This document shows, one piece after another, positions 37,755 through 49,786 of a stretch of DNA of 64,000 nucleotides (position 1 is the stretch's first letter; each line of letters begins with the position of its first letter). The notes below the pieces were generated by a model. The model worked only from the letters and a program-made list of their open reading frames with translations, had not been told where the DNA came from and did no database searches. Source of the stretch: Eriocheir sinensis (taxonomy: Eukaryota > Arthropoda > Malacostraca > Decapoda > Varunidae); NCBI RefSeq assembly GCF_024679095.1, contig NC_066522.1:15966329-16030328 (forward strand), read 5' to 3'. A program made the position numbers and the translations under genes.

Positions 37755-38860
37755 CTCTGTAACAAGAGGCATTAGGTCATCCAGGCCATGGTGGGGTAGT
37801 GCTTCAATGTGGTGCTCCTGCAGGAGACATTAACTCCTGAGGTCTTTGAATGGAGGGTGGCTGGCTACAAGGACAGCCCCCTTCTCTAGGAGAGAGACAG
37901 GGGTTGCTGTGGATTCATGGCCATGGAGCTGATGGCAGTGCACCTTGAGTCAGACGACCTCTTGTTTGCCATAGGCGTCTGCTGTGGCCCCAGGAATCAG
38001 CTAGAGGCCAGAGGGCTGCTGTTGCTGGCCACTTACAGCAATGTTGTGTGGTTATTGCTGACTTCAGTGCCCTTCACTAGCTGCTGCATTTAGAGTCTCC
38101 AACTAACCCATCTGTCAGTCATCTGGCTGCCACTAGAAAAAGTACCAGATGCCATCTTCCTTAAGGCCAGGGAGGCAACTCACATCAGAGCTGGCAGGCT
38201 GGACTTGACGATGGTGTCTCCTGGCGCCGCCTGGTGGAAGCACCCCACGTTCACTAGCAACTAGTATGCAGCAGTCTGCACCACCCTGGGGATTGCCGTG
38301 CCATTTTCCTACTCTGCTGACACAGCGTTGGAACGTCCGCAGAGTGGACTGGAGTAAGATCCAACCCATCCTTGACAAATGGTGGAGATGGATGAGCCAC
38401 TGGAGGACATGCATCAGCAGGAAAAGGATCTGATGGTGGTAATCGAGAGGGTGGCAGAAATAACCCATCTGAAGTAGGTGCTCAAGCCTCCACTAATGCA
38501 AGAACTGATGGTTTTACAACACAGAGATTCAAAGAGCAAAACCACCTCATCAACATCCACCAGAAGCATGCCTCTCCTACCAATCTTGAGCTGATGAGTG
38601 AGGTTGTTAGGTATGTGTGTGAGGTCACCAGGAGGTCAAAGAGGATGAGTGGGTGAGTGGTGTGCCAGCTTTGACCAGCATACCAGCCAAGCTGACTTGT
38701 AGTCAAAGCTGAGGACAGCTGTTGCTGTGACCAACAGCTCATCCTCACCACTAAAGGAGGCAGAGCAACTGGATGAGATGTTTGCCGTGCAGGGTGCCAG
38801 TGACCAGCTACCAGAGCAAATACATTTGACCCACTTCTACTGTTGTAACCAACCCCAGCA
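37755..38860 (+). pseudogene. Non-LTR retrotransposon relic: AP-endonuclease and pre-RT region
   Basis: Interrupted plus-strand frames read NVVLLQETLTPEVFEWRVAG (endonuclease start), then THIRAGRLDLTMVSPGAAWW (the GRLDL motif near the endonuclease end), then CASFDQHTSQADL and SSSPLKEAEQLDEMFAVQG (the linker preceding reverse transcriptase). Several stops and frameshifts are present and the RT itself is missing. The order matches jockey/CR1-type LINE ORF2. Minus-strand open frames over the same bases are shadows. Confidence 0.75.
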
Positions 38861-39240
38861 ACGTCACTAGCAAAGGACTTTGTTCTCGACTCCCCATAAG
38901 TGGGATTTTGCAATAGATATACTAAACCATTGTTAAATATTAGCATATCTGTAAAATAATAATAAAAATGGCAAACATTTCCCAATTTTTTCACTGGTGT
39001 TCATAATATTTTTGGCAATTTCAAGGTTATCAACAAAGAGTGGAGTGAGTTTCCTTGAAATGAATTAGTTTTTAGGTGTGATAGTTGGATTAATTTAAAC
39101 TAAAACTTCTCATAACACGTTTCATCTTTGAAATGTATGAGATTATATGTGTCTCTACAAAATGAAATGTTCACTTTGGGTTGTAATGACAAACAGTTCT
39201 ATTACCCTGCAAATAACAAAAACAGCATGCAGATGCTTAC
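38861..39240. other. No gene identified
   Basis: AT-rich sequence between the LINE relic and the phosphatase 5'UTR exon. Confidence 0.4.
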
Positions 39241-39348
39241 CTTGAAGTGTAGAACTGGCTGTGGGCTCCAGTACTGAGTTTCTTGTAGCTTAGTTGTAGT
39301 TTGAGTAATTCCCAGAAATTCTTTTCACCCACACTATGTCTTACATAT
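39241..39348 (-). other. Probable 5'UTR exon of the phosphatase gene
   Basis: On the minus strand, acceptor ttcctttgcag, a 108-base exon, and donor cttcaag then gtaagc. The exon has no long frame. It lies about 3.4 kb upstream of the coding exon, whose own acceptor abuts the ATG. A further donor (acaa then gtgagt, minus, at 40248) could end a first exon around 40249-40340. Confidence 0.5.
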
Positions 39349-39527
39349 CTGCAAAGGAATTAATAAAATGAAGGTGCATGTCCTCACATTTTTCCCTTCA
39401 AGATATTATATTTTTGATAATATAACAATCAGGAGAGGGTTATGGGTGAGAATTCTTTATGAAAATAACAAATTATTGGATTACTGTCAATATTTCAATT
39501 TCTGAAAATACAAGTGTTTCAACTTAA

Positions 39528-39688
39528 CCCCTTCAATACAAGCAGACAAAACATAACCTCCATGCCATATCCTGGTTTTTTAGAGACTACGAGAATAGAA
39601 TAGATGACATGACCATGGCATACAGCGTCTCTAGGATATGGTTCGAGAGATGAAATGACTCATATACTGCGTCATGGTACTGAAGAGG
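39528..39688. mobile_element. TTAA-flanked MITE, 161 bp (piggyBac-like)
   Basis: Flanked by ttaa at 39524-39527 and 39689-39692. Ends ccccttcaatac and gtactgaagagg are imperfect inverted repeats. The interior has a second inverted pair (ccatatcctgg and ctaggatatgg). No coding frame. Confidence 0.75.
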
Positions 39689-39692
39689 TTAA

Positions 39693-41229
39693 GAATACAT
39701 AGACTGTACAAACTGACTGCTGCTTTTATTCACAGTATAAATAGCAAGGTGATAATGTACATTGATTAACTAATATCTTAAACCTGTACCCATTTGTCAT
39801 GAACTGTACTGATGGCTATGGGCTTCATCAGGGAGACTCAAATAGAATTTCAGAAGACTTTGTACTCTGAATGGTAACCCATCTCCCTTTCTCCACTGAC
39901 TCCTGTTAACATGATACACAATGCAGCTAAAACTGATTTATATTACTGCATTAAATGGGATTAAACTACCTTATTTACTGTGTAATGTAGTGGCTAAGTT
40001 AGGTTATTTGGTTGAGTACATACATAATGTTACTGTGTTCAAAGGTGCAAGGTTACTTTACATGGTGGGGTCAGATTACAGTAGAGTCATGAATAGCAGA
40101 AGATGAAACAGCACAACTACAAAACAATTCAAAATGGTGGACCTCCCCAAAACACTAAATCCGTCCTGTGCCATTTCAAATTTTCTTAAACTAACAGATT
40201 TTAGACTGCGGTACAACAGACTCATTCAGAAAATAAATACATACTCACTTGTCACCACAACACACCAACACTAACAATTACACTTGATTCACTTCCCTCC
40301 CCTGCACACTCGGCTCCCCTGTCCCCCCAACAGCCAACACAAATATGTGTGTTATGCACCTATACAGGTGCCCTACGCGTTATTCGTCCAGATCATCCAG
40401 AACCCCACCTAAGCCGAACAGATAGTAACCTACCAGCACTAAACTAGTAACATATCACTAATAAGGACGGGAACCATGGTATTATTCCAGAAACATGGTC
40501 ATCTCACTGCGAAGATCACCTTTTTGCTATATGAAGTACTTTGAGCACACACAACATGCTGCTGTATTGTTTTACATTCGAAATCACTTGTTTGTGATAT
40601 GTATTTTTAAAAATATGATCTCCAGGAAACATTAAGGGATTTATTTCCATTTATCGGATTTTGGCGGCAGAGCACAGTTCAGATATGGTTAAGTTAGATA
40701 TAATTGTTAGGTCAGGTCAGTATATGAGATGACTTAACAATAATGAGATGTGTGATTTAAAACACTGTGGAAAGTGTGTTGTGAGCACAAGGGGCATTGT
40801 CCATGGTGTACATGTTAATAATATTCCTACAGCTTATCGCCCAGGTGTGCCGCTAGTGATCTCTGAAACACTGACAGGCTAGGTGCTGACACAACTGAGG
40901 GAGACAGGGGGTTAGCAGGGGGTCGAGAGGTTAGGTTATGTAATGTTCGGTTGATATGTTAAGGTGTTCAGCTCTCCTGGATCTGGATTTAATGCGCAGG
41001 GCCTTCGTACGTGCGGGTGCATAACACACATATGCTCTTACCCAAGGATGAGACAAACTATATATGTCTCTCATCCTTGCTCTTACCTACACAACGCAGC
41101 ATGCCGAATATATTTAAACTAACCTACCCTGACTTAACGATATATTGCACTGGCACACAAAATACAACCTGGGAAGTGTCAGTCAGTCCACGCCGGCCAC
41201 TGCCATCACTGTTTGCGTCGCTTACTGTC
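39693..41229. other. Upstream region of the phosphatase gene; no other gene
   Basis: May contain the phosphatase promoter and first exon (near 40249-40340) by position. 41160-41230 is locally GC/CpG-richer. Nothing else recognised. Confidence 0.35.
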
Positions 41230-41236
41230 CGTGTCC

Positions 41237-41310
41237 GGCGCCTTCTTCTTCCTCTTCTTCTTCTTCTTCTGACCTGTTTTGCTCCTGTTTTATTATCATT
41301 ATTATTATTT
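41237..41310. repeat. (TTC)n and (ATT)n microsatellites
   Basis: Short TTC run about 41243-41270 and ATT run about 41291-41310. Confidence 0.85.
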
Positions 41311-41817
41311 TTTTTATAGAGTACTGTGCCATTCATCTTTTGGTCCTCTTTAGTCCTCCTTGGTACTTCTCTACACTTTTATACTTCACAACACACAGTT
41401 ACTTCACCCTGCACTGAGCTTTATTTTTTCTGCTCTTTTCATCCACTGACCTTGCTTTCCTATTTTCTTTTCTTCACTTTATACACTCAGCTGGTCTTTT
41501 CTTTTTTTCCATTTACCGAAGCCACTTAGTTTTTACCATATCATCGTACTCAAAACATCGCATTTATCAGTTCCAGGCCCCAAAACTCTGGTGCCCACAC
41601 ATATAGCGAGTTTCAATTCAAGTTATCGTTTAAATCATTAGTTACTGATGTTTGTCTGCAATTATTGTCAGTCAGAAACCGAAAAATACTATATGCGGTG
41701 GATAGCTGAGTACGAGAATTTGATAACGCTGCCCAGACCTCAAAAGGCACCTATGAACACACACACAAATGTATTATATTCATCTAATGTTGTGAGAGTT
41801 TATTTAACAAAATCAAG

Positions 41818-42115
41818 TAAACTCTCTTACAAAGAAGCCACTGCAGTTCGTCCGGTGAATTTTCAGATAGATGAGATTTCCTTGCCCAGTGCACCTCCTC
41901 GCATTCGCTCATGGACTTACTACTGTTTAATTTTCCTTGAAATTGTAAGTTTATGAAAACTAATGGAATTAAATCAAATAAACATTCTCACAAATAATCC
42001 ACTGTAACTAGTCACATAAATTTCCAGATCAGATTTACTTGCCCAATGCACCTCCACCCTCACATTCCCTCATCACACTTCTTGTATTTGATTTTCCTTG
42101 TAGTTTACGGATTAT
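41818..42115. repeat. Diverged tandem duplication, about 155 bp
   Basis: Two copies (about 41818-41960 and 41978-42115) share cctcc, ttgccca(g/a)tgcacctcc, gattttcctt or aattttccttg and ca(a)agaagccactg or aataatccactg. The surrounding 41330-42750 shows no gene. Confidence 0.6.
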
Positions 42116-42805
42116 AATGTATTTGTAACCATTCAAAACTAAAACTGAGTGTATTACCGTAGATTTAAAGCTGCTGGAATTTTTTTCTCTCTCTTCTTTG
42201 GATATTTTTTTCCTTATTCAGTTGTCTCGTAAATAACTCCAAAAAAATATAAAAAAACACCGCAATACCCAAAGGAAAGACCCCCCAAAATTAATAAAAC
42301 CTAAAAGTACGTTGAAATTAACGCTAAAAAAACGATAATAATGCTTAAATAAGGTGGACATGAACATAAACAGACAGAGGGCCACCAGTTTTACAGAACG
42401 TCCGATACAGCAAGTTCGTATAAGCTCCCTAACCAAACCCAAAACACTACGAAAATAATTCCTTGTTTAGTGTTTGGCGCTGATACAAAAAGAAGAAAAC
42501 CTTGGAAAAACACACACACGAAATCTTTTTAGTATCTGGTATTGAGTATAGAAGTGACGGATCATTGTGGATAATATCGTTTGGTTTGGGCGTTAACAAT
42601 GACTGTCGAACTGGCCCTCTAGAGACCCCCAAAACTAGAAAAAGCTTCACTACTCGAATTTTCACAACAGCTACGCGAGTGTCATCATGGCTCCAAACCA
42701 CAGCAGGACCGGTTGTGTAAGTAACCTCTCTCTTCATTATTGGTATTTTTGTTATGCCAGGAAGATGAGGCCGTGATATTAGAGCACAACTTTGAATGTT
42801 GGCTT

Positions 42806-42919
42806 CTAATATCAGAGCCGAGGAGGCGAGACAAGCTATTTTACTACATGCTTTTAAGATAACTGCCTAATTTTCCTGGCATCTCACGGTTCGTCTCCCT
42901 TCCTCGACTCTGATATTAG
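42806..42919. repeat. 27-bp inverted repeat with 60-bp spacer
   Basis: Left arm 42806-42832 begins ctaatatcagagccgagga. Right arm 42893-42919 ends cgactctgatattag and is complementary except for about four bases. Confidence 0.8.
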
Positions 42920-43044
42920 TAGGCTATATATGGTTTTACTTTGATATAATGAATGTTTTATTTTCCTGGCCTCGCATTTTGAGATAATCTAATCACCCTG
43001 TCTATATACAAATGGAGGTAAGTATATACACACGAAGGGGTCCC

Positions 43045-43049
43045 TGAAA

Positions 43050-43107
<58 letters not shown>

Positions 43108-43260
43108 GTTATTATCATTATCTCGCTTTCAGGGCCCCTGGAACACTTATCAACCTTCCTTCCTTCCTTCCCTCCCTTCCTTCCTGCCCTCCTTCTTTCC
43201 TTTTCCTTTCTTCCTTCCTTTCTTTCCTCACCTCCTTCCTTTCTTCTTTCCAGCACGTCA
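43045..43260. repeat. (ATT)n microsatellite and a CCTT-rich tract
   Basis: ATT run about 43050-43106 followed by a ccttccttccc-type pyrimidine tract about 43150-43256. Between 43261 and 44030 I see nothing except a tttaccg triplet repeat near 43550-43567. Confidence 0.9.
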
Positions 43261-44039
43261 GATAATATTTTGTTAGCTTCACTTGAATAATAATAATATA
43301 CATGCAGGAATCTAATTATCATTCTATTAGCTTTTGTCTTCTTGTGGTGATGTGCTATGTAGTAAGACTGAGATTATACAATACCCTTCAACCTCTTGTA
43401 ACAAACACACCAACACCTATAGCCTAGCACCCGCCCTCTTAATTCTGCGGTACAAAGTATTGAGTCCTTTCCTTCCTCTTATGTTGTCTCTCTCATTAAG
43501 GTAAAACCGTTTGTCTTAATGAGGGTCACCTGTCCTGCTCTATCCATTTACCGTTTACCGTTTACCGTTGATGAGGTTTCAGGCCCCGCAGAACTGTCAG
43601 CGCAGCAGCGTAGCGCTCTGCAGGGCCGTCAGCAATAAATGTTAGCCTCAACAACAATCCTCCATATGCACTTATTCACAACGTCGTAGTGAGTGAGTGA
43701 GTATTAATTGCTTTCATGGATAACCTACTGATGTCCTCTTAATAAACATGGCATCATTATAGTCACTTGCCCATGTGTTGGTTCGTGCTAATCACATTAT
43801 CTTTCCTTTTTTATAGTATCACAAATATCCATTGTTTCATTTTTCATTTATCTGATATTTTCTTTATAGTATCACAATTCAATGTCCAACGATTATTTCC
43901 AACTCACTGAACATTTATCACACACAATTCTCAACTCTCAATTCTCAATTCAAAACTCAAACACCAATTAGTAGCCATGATCGGTCATGTTACGAAATCT
44001 CTCAATTTCAATTTGAAGAACTACACTATACTGGTCATT

Positions 44040-45105
44040 CATTCGCTGAGTGGTTGATTTCAGGGTTCTTGTACCTCACACAATTTATGCATTTCCTCTC
44101 AGCCATGGAGCAATCTTTTGATTTATGATCATCAGCGCACTTGTAACATTTTGGAGCTTCTCCATTGTTCTTGGCAGTGCAGTTGGCCTCAACATGGCCG
44201 TATCTTTACCAATGGTAACATTATGATTGCATGGTATCTGTCTCTCGCAGTGTACACTCCCCATTCTAGTTTTATCTTGTCATGATGTTTATGAATCAAC
44301 TCTCTATCAGTTGGATCACATTTCAAAATATAGTGCATTGTGCCACCAGCAGCAGGCTTGCTAAAAATCTTCTCAATTTTCCCCTCAACTCCAGGAATCG
44401 AGTGTAGGAACTCATTCCTGTTTAAGTGTCTCAATTATCTTATCCCCGGTCTCCTCCTTATGCACATTGCAGATCATGATCTTTGGCCCTAGTTTTCCCA
44501 CACTGTTAGTGATAACTTACTCTACATTTTACAATTTCTGAGCTGCTTTATCCCTTGTGTTCTCATCATCAAAGTTCATATCATTGTGACCTCCATTCGT
44601 GAATCTTGAATCAGTAATCTGAGTGCCTTGTAATGGCTGGGAAACTTAATTTTTCAACTCTGTAGCCTTTTTGTCTTGATAAGAGGCCTTCACGACAAGG
44701 AGATTCTTCTTCCTCTTGCGTCTGGCTACGTCAGCAAAACTGGCGCGACCCGACTCTGCCTGCTCATTACAAATCACGCCTGCCACCTCACTCAACTCCT
44801 TTTTGACACTGGATATCCGAGATTTAACCTCATCTTTAACCACAGATATTTCTTTAGATAATTCTTGCTTGAATTTATCCAATTTTTCAACAATATTGGT
44901 AGCGAGAGACGCTTTATGAAGACAATGAAGACATGGAGTGCAAATCCAATTTATTTTAGGTACATTATCCTGCTTGATTGGAGTTAAATCAGCACACTTC
45001 ACATAACACCACTATGGATACAAACAGCATGCAATCCACTTCTCGCATATAAAATCTTCACAGACACAACAGAAATCTCTCAGACTCCTGGTTCTGCCCG
45101 CCATT
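44040..45105 (-). pseudogene. LINE ORF1 relic (PHD-like finger, coiled coil, zinc knuckle)
   Basis: On the minus strand an ATG near 45102 starts MAGRTRSLRDFCCVCEDFIC with a cysteine/histidine finger (EKWIACC, one in-frame stop, VKCADL, NWICTPCL). Next comes a Lys/Glu-rich coiled-coil-like stretch (EKLDKFKQELSKEISVVK) and SFADVARRKRKKN. After several stops come LNRNEFLHSIPGVEGK and a CCHC knuckle CYKCADDHKSKDC with KCINC (about 44050-44150). A PHD-type finger plus zinc knuckles is typical of ORF1 proteins of some CR1/L2-type LINEs. The copy is decayed and no ORF2 lies downstream. Confidence 0.65.
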
Positions 45106-45769
45106 GTTGACTCAGCAGTTCCAAGGAGCAAGGAGCTCCCGCCGGGACAACCTCACCCTACCACTCTCACTCACTCACTCTTACATCTGTATTTGTATTA
45201 ATATTAGTATTATCTTTATCATAGTTACCATCACCGCTGTCAACGCTTCAAGCACTCTTCCCATCAGCATATTATTATTATTTTTTGTTGTTGTTCAAAA
45301 GGAGATGAGATAAATTTAGATTATACTAAAGGGCAAATAGTCCAAAAGAAGTGTTATCAGATGTCGTGTTATCAGCGCCCCTCGTCTATCTTGGTCTTCC
45401 TAAAATCGAGTGTGTTAAGTGAAGTACGTTGTTTCTGAGCTGCACATGTCAAAGCACTCACTGCATGGACAGACTGTTGTTTTTGTTGTTTATTAAATAT
45501 TGTTATTTTTCAGGAAATCATATTCATTGCGAGCTTCCACGTTTCAGAATAATTAAATGAATTTACCCCAACAAAACCACATGTATATTTACTGCCTCAA
45601 TATGTCAGGGATGAATATTTTGAACGTGAATATAAATTACCCAACTAATTTGATATGAGGCGACTCGGTCTTGTAACCTTGGCAATCAGCTGCACTATTT
45701 CGGTTATAGGATACTAAGCCGGCCTTGGGTTAGTTTAGTTATAGTCCTTCTAAAACGGAGATGCGTCTC

Positions 45770-45803
<34 letters not shown>

Positions 45804-46440
45804 ACGCTATACTGATGCCCGTATTGTTACGTTCTGAATAGATAACGTGGCCAAGTGCGTGTTAGGTCTCAACAAAAAAGTTCAACACTCGACTTTGTGA
45901 TTTAGTTCGAGGAGTTCTTTAAAAGCTCTGATAAGCGAAATTGTCAACAAACGGCTTCTACTATTTCAATTATATCAAGGAATCTTTTTGAAGGGAGGGG
46001 GCAACTGCAGGTGAACCAAATTTAGTCGCACCTCACCAGCCGATCCCTGGCAGACCCATATTATTTTTTTTCTTTGTTTTAAGTTGAAGTACAAGTTGGC
46101 TCTCATACCTAAGTTACTGAAATGGGCATATCGCACATTTCAGTGTGAGTGAACTTTAATTCAAGATACACGACGAGATTTTCGTTTTACTGAAGAATAA
46201 CTGGTATTTTTGATTCACTGCCTCATCCTTTACTTCCTTCACGATGGCACCAAAGGATCAAAATGCACGAAGGCGCAGCATCAAGAGCAGATGTAGCATG
46301 TCTTCGCGTAACCATGAAAGGTTCTATTTATTTTACCTAAAATAATAAGCAAAACAAAACCGATACTCAAGTAACGAAGATAAATGCGCACACTGGCTGT
46401 AATTTCTTTATTGCCCTTTTTTTTAACGTTTTTAAATAGA
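45106..46440. other. No gene identified; one (GT)n tract
   Basis: Contains a GT run at about 45773-45802 and a short ATT run near 45269. Nothing else recognised. Confidence 0.5.
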
Positions 46441-46449
46441 GACTGTTAG

Positions 46450-47013
46450 TGTTCATTACTGAGTAACCTCATCAATTAATTAAAGGAAAGAGTGAGACAA
46501 TTAATCAAGCAAGGACTTATGCAGAGTTTTGTAGTTACCGTTCAGGGCGGGGAGATCTGATAGAAGCATTCAAATGGGTCAAGGGTTACAACAAAGGCGA
46601 TATAAGTAAAGTACTGAGAATTAGCCAACAGGATAGAACTCGCAGTAATGGATTTAAATTAGAAAAGTATAGATTTAGGAGAGATATAGGCAAGCATTGG
46701 TTTAGTAATAGGGTGGTGGGGGAATGGAATAGACTCAGCAATCACATAGGTAGTGCAGGGACGATAGCTTGTTTTAAGAGTAGACTGGATAGCTACATGG
46801 ACGAGGACGACAGGTGGCAGTGAGGTGTGGGTGCAGTAAGGTGACGGGGTACTGGATGCGTGCCTAGTACCGCCGGTATAACGAGGATCAAGCCTCTACC
46901 TGTAATCCCTGTAACTACACCTCACCCACCGTGAGTAGTGGGGGGGATTCTGGAGCTGCCCTGTGTAGGCCACCCGGCCTCTTGCAGTTTCCCTATGTTC
47001 TTATGTTCTTATG
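46450..47013 (+). mobile_element. CR1-like LINE 3' end (ORF2 C-terminus, 3'UTR, octamer tail)
   Basis: 46536-46823 is an open 95-codon frame: YRSGRGDLIEAFKWVKGYN, then SNGFKLEKYRFRRDIGKH, then WFSNRVVGEWNRLSNHIG and FKSRLDSYM. This is the conserved C-terminal tail after the reverse transcriptase in CR1/jockey-type LINEs. About 190 bases of 3'UTR follow, ending in two copies of ttcttatg, the kind of short tandem tail CR1/L2 elements carry in place of poly(A). The 5' truncation is typical. The frame still being open suggests a fairly recent insertion. Confidence 0.85.
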
Positions 47014-48534
47014 TCTCGGTGCCACGAGTAATGGCAATAAAGGTCTCGGTGAGATCATACGCACGTGTACCTGTTGTCACCGTGATTGTTAAACACATAT
47101 CTGTCTCCTCGTCCTTTGCGTAACCACTTCACTTGTGGAGGGTTACCTATACGGAGGTGAACAGAATATTGCATTTTGAACAACGCCATGAGCCATAACG
47201 AACGAATAGCACGAACGAAAAAAAACAAAACAGGAACGGAACCCACTGGGAAGTTTATTTACCACGAATAACACCTTTGCTGATGATCTTTACACTTACT
47301 GATGATTATGACACCATGCAACCACAAGATAACTCGGCCAGCCACCCCCGCACACCTGTCGACAGCAACGAGATTATCATACTGCTCATTGTAACGCCCG
47401 TCACGTGAACACACTTGGCATGGCATAGGTCTGGAGCAGAACGAAGCCTCACCCCGCCCAAAGCTAAGCATCCACCTGCCCTGAGGCCTCGTTGTTACCT
47501 GTGCTCAAACCATCTACGCAAGTGTTATTGGTACGGTGTGTGCCATCTGTATGTTTGGTATTAATAACATCCCAGACTCAAACTATACACCATACACCAT
47601 AGACTCAAACTAAACATTTAAGGCGATAGTGGATATATTACATGAAGAGAGTGAGACCCGTATATCTTAAACATTTCAACACCTTAGTTCGCCTATTTGA
47701 AAAGCCTCTCGTAGATGTTGTTGGGATTTCCAAGGACTCTTTTGTGGTGCTAGTGAAAGCTTTACACGACTTCTGCAGCTTGAACGGATAAATTACCCAT
47801 TAAAACCCGATGAATTTTCTCTGTGGCCTTGGGAATAAGTCGTAATGGGAGACCGATACGTTTAAGAATATGGACCTGAATATTGTTTTAGTATTCCAAC
47901 GCTTTACCATAGTGATGGGCGAGGAAGTTGGAAGCAGAGGAAATGACAAAAAAAAGTTGAAGTGTAGGGGTTTGCAAAATTACATGAATAGTTGCGTGGA
48001 GGGCTGCATGAAAATAAGGAGTTTGCAAGAGGTCGGTAGGCTTTGCAAGGCAGCTCCTGTGAACCTAACCCCACCTAATATCACTATCCATGTGAAAGAC
48101 CCTATTCCAGGCAAGTGATATATGCGGGGTTAGAATAGGTAGGGTAGGAGAAAAGTGTGGACAGGAGCGTGTTTTGAAGGAGGGGGTGGTTATGTGGATG
48201 ACACCCTCTCCCTCTGCAATTCTACTTGGTATACGATGAATTCTGACATAGTTTGTAAGTAATCCATAATTGACTAACGCTAATAGCTAAACTAACCAAC
48301 CCCCAAATCATTTTTCCAATACGCCCTTAGATGTGGGTGGGGTGACGGGGACGATAAAGCTTATCAAGGACCCTCTTCATGCCCGCTTTAGTTTTTCTTC
48401 TGTTTCTCAGTAGAACCAAGTATGTTGGGAGGGGGTTGACAAGTTCCCAGAAGACTATCTGTATCCTTCTTCACGGTACATGATAAGGTCAGTTTCTGGT
48501 AACCAAGCATACTAATATGTCATCCTATCTGGCT
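47014..48534. other. No gene identified
   Basis: Frames such as 47870-48118 have no family resemblance. Confidence 0.4.
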
Positions 48535-48542
48535 CTTCACGG

Positions 48543-49650
48543 CAGTGGTGGGCACGGTTCCGCAAATCCGGTAACCGCTAATTAGCGAAGCTAACTTTTT
48601 CTTTAGCTGTTTAGCGTTTTCGCTAACTTTGGAAACAGCGGACCAATTAGCTTCCGCTAAATGTAGTTCCTCCTCCGCTAACTTTAACTCCACTATAAAA
48701 AATATACAGGTTTGTTCTTGTCCGTTATGCGAAGACACAGCACCAGCTGAGCCGCATGGCGCAATAATTCCAGGGCTTCCACTTTTGGGTAAATCACGCC
48801 TTAAAGTTGGGTAATTGGACAATTATTAGGGAAACTTTTGGGTATTTTAGGGTAATGCATCTTCCATTTCCAACTCTTTAAACTCTTGATTTAATAACAA
48901 GAATTCGATATTTTTCACCTGACAAGAAGTAAACTTAAGATAATAAAAAATAAGTGTCAGTTATGGAAAAAATAATAAATGCGTACATTTGCTGGAAATT
49001 TTGTGTAAAATATACGGATTTAGTATAAACTGGAGGCTTCTTTCTCTTCTCTTCTTGTTGTTGCTTGTAGGACTTTTTTTTTCAGTTCATCTGCGACGTT
49101 GCCACCGTGTAGTCGCGTTCATTATTGTCGCCTTATTTATCATTACCGACGTCATGGAAGGTGACCGGAGTGAGGACATTTTTGTTCCGCCTGAGGATGC
49201 TGACCCTGTTAGGGAGTCGGCAGCAGCTGTGGGTGAGGCGGAGGACACTCAAGCTGACGGCCAGGAGTCCCAGAAGTTCCAGAACCCGTGGCCCCACCTG
49301 GAGAAGTACTTTGTCCTTAAATCAAGAGATATGACGAACGCCAATGTCTTGCACTTTCGGTGCGTCATGTGCCACCCCAAGGAGACCATGCATGCTATAC
49401 CTTTCTGGAAAGCTCTATGTCTAAGCTACAACATATTGAAATTTCAGGTTACTAGGTCTGTTTTTAAGGATTTTAGAGCCAAAATACTAAACCAAAGCTA
49501 AATCCATAAAAAGTTAGCGGTTAGCGGTTAACGTTAGCTTCCATTAATTTCTTTATCATTTTAGCCGTTTAACGTAAGCGAAGCTAACATTTTTGTTAGT
49601 GAATTACCACTTAGTAAAGCTAACTTTTCAGTTAGCGGTGCTCACCACTG
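48543..49650 (+). mobile_element. hAT transposon, internally deleted, with BED-finger frame
   Basis: Terminal inverted repeats cagtggtgggcac (left) and gtgctcaccactg (right) are flanked by identical 8-bp duplications cttcacgg at 48535-48542 and 49651-49658: the hAT hallmark. Both subterminal zones carry many ttagc/gctaa motifs. The frame from ATG 49154 to 49501 encodes an acidic N-terminus and a BED-like zinc finger start (WPHLEKYFVLKSRD, FRCVMCHPKETMHA), as in hAT transposases. The catalytic domain is absent, so the copy cannot be autonomous. Confidence 0.88.
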
Positions 49651-49740
49651 CTTCACGGGACTTAAAAAAAAAACAAGTCACCTGATGTCATAAATCACTG
49701 ACCTTGAACGCAAGCCTCAATCTCTCTGTATGTTTTACAG

Positions 49741-49786
49741 GTGACCACACGTGACAGACTTCATGGCGACGGTTCTCTGCTCACAG
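49741..49786 (+). other. Possible 5'UTR exon of the SLC17 gene
   Basis: A strong acceptor (tgtatgttttacag) and a donor (cacag then gtatga) bracket 46 bases. An ATG inside would reach a stop just after joining to the exon at 50601, so it would act as a short upstream frame. The 49787-50600 stretch between the two exons holds nothing else I recognise. Confidence 0.35.

Noticed and set aside
38133..38994. Minus-strand open frames of 111 and 170 residues
   Set aside because: The plus strand carries recognisable LINE endonuclease and linker motifs; the minus frames are shadows.
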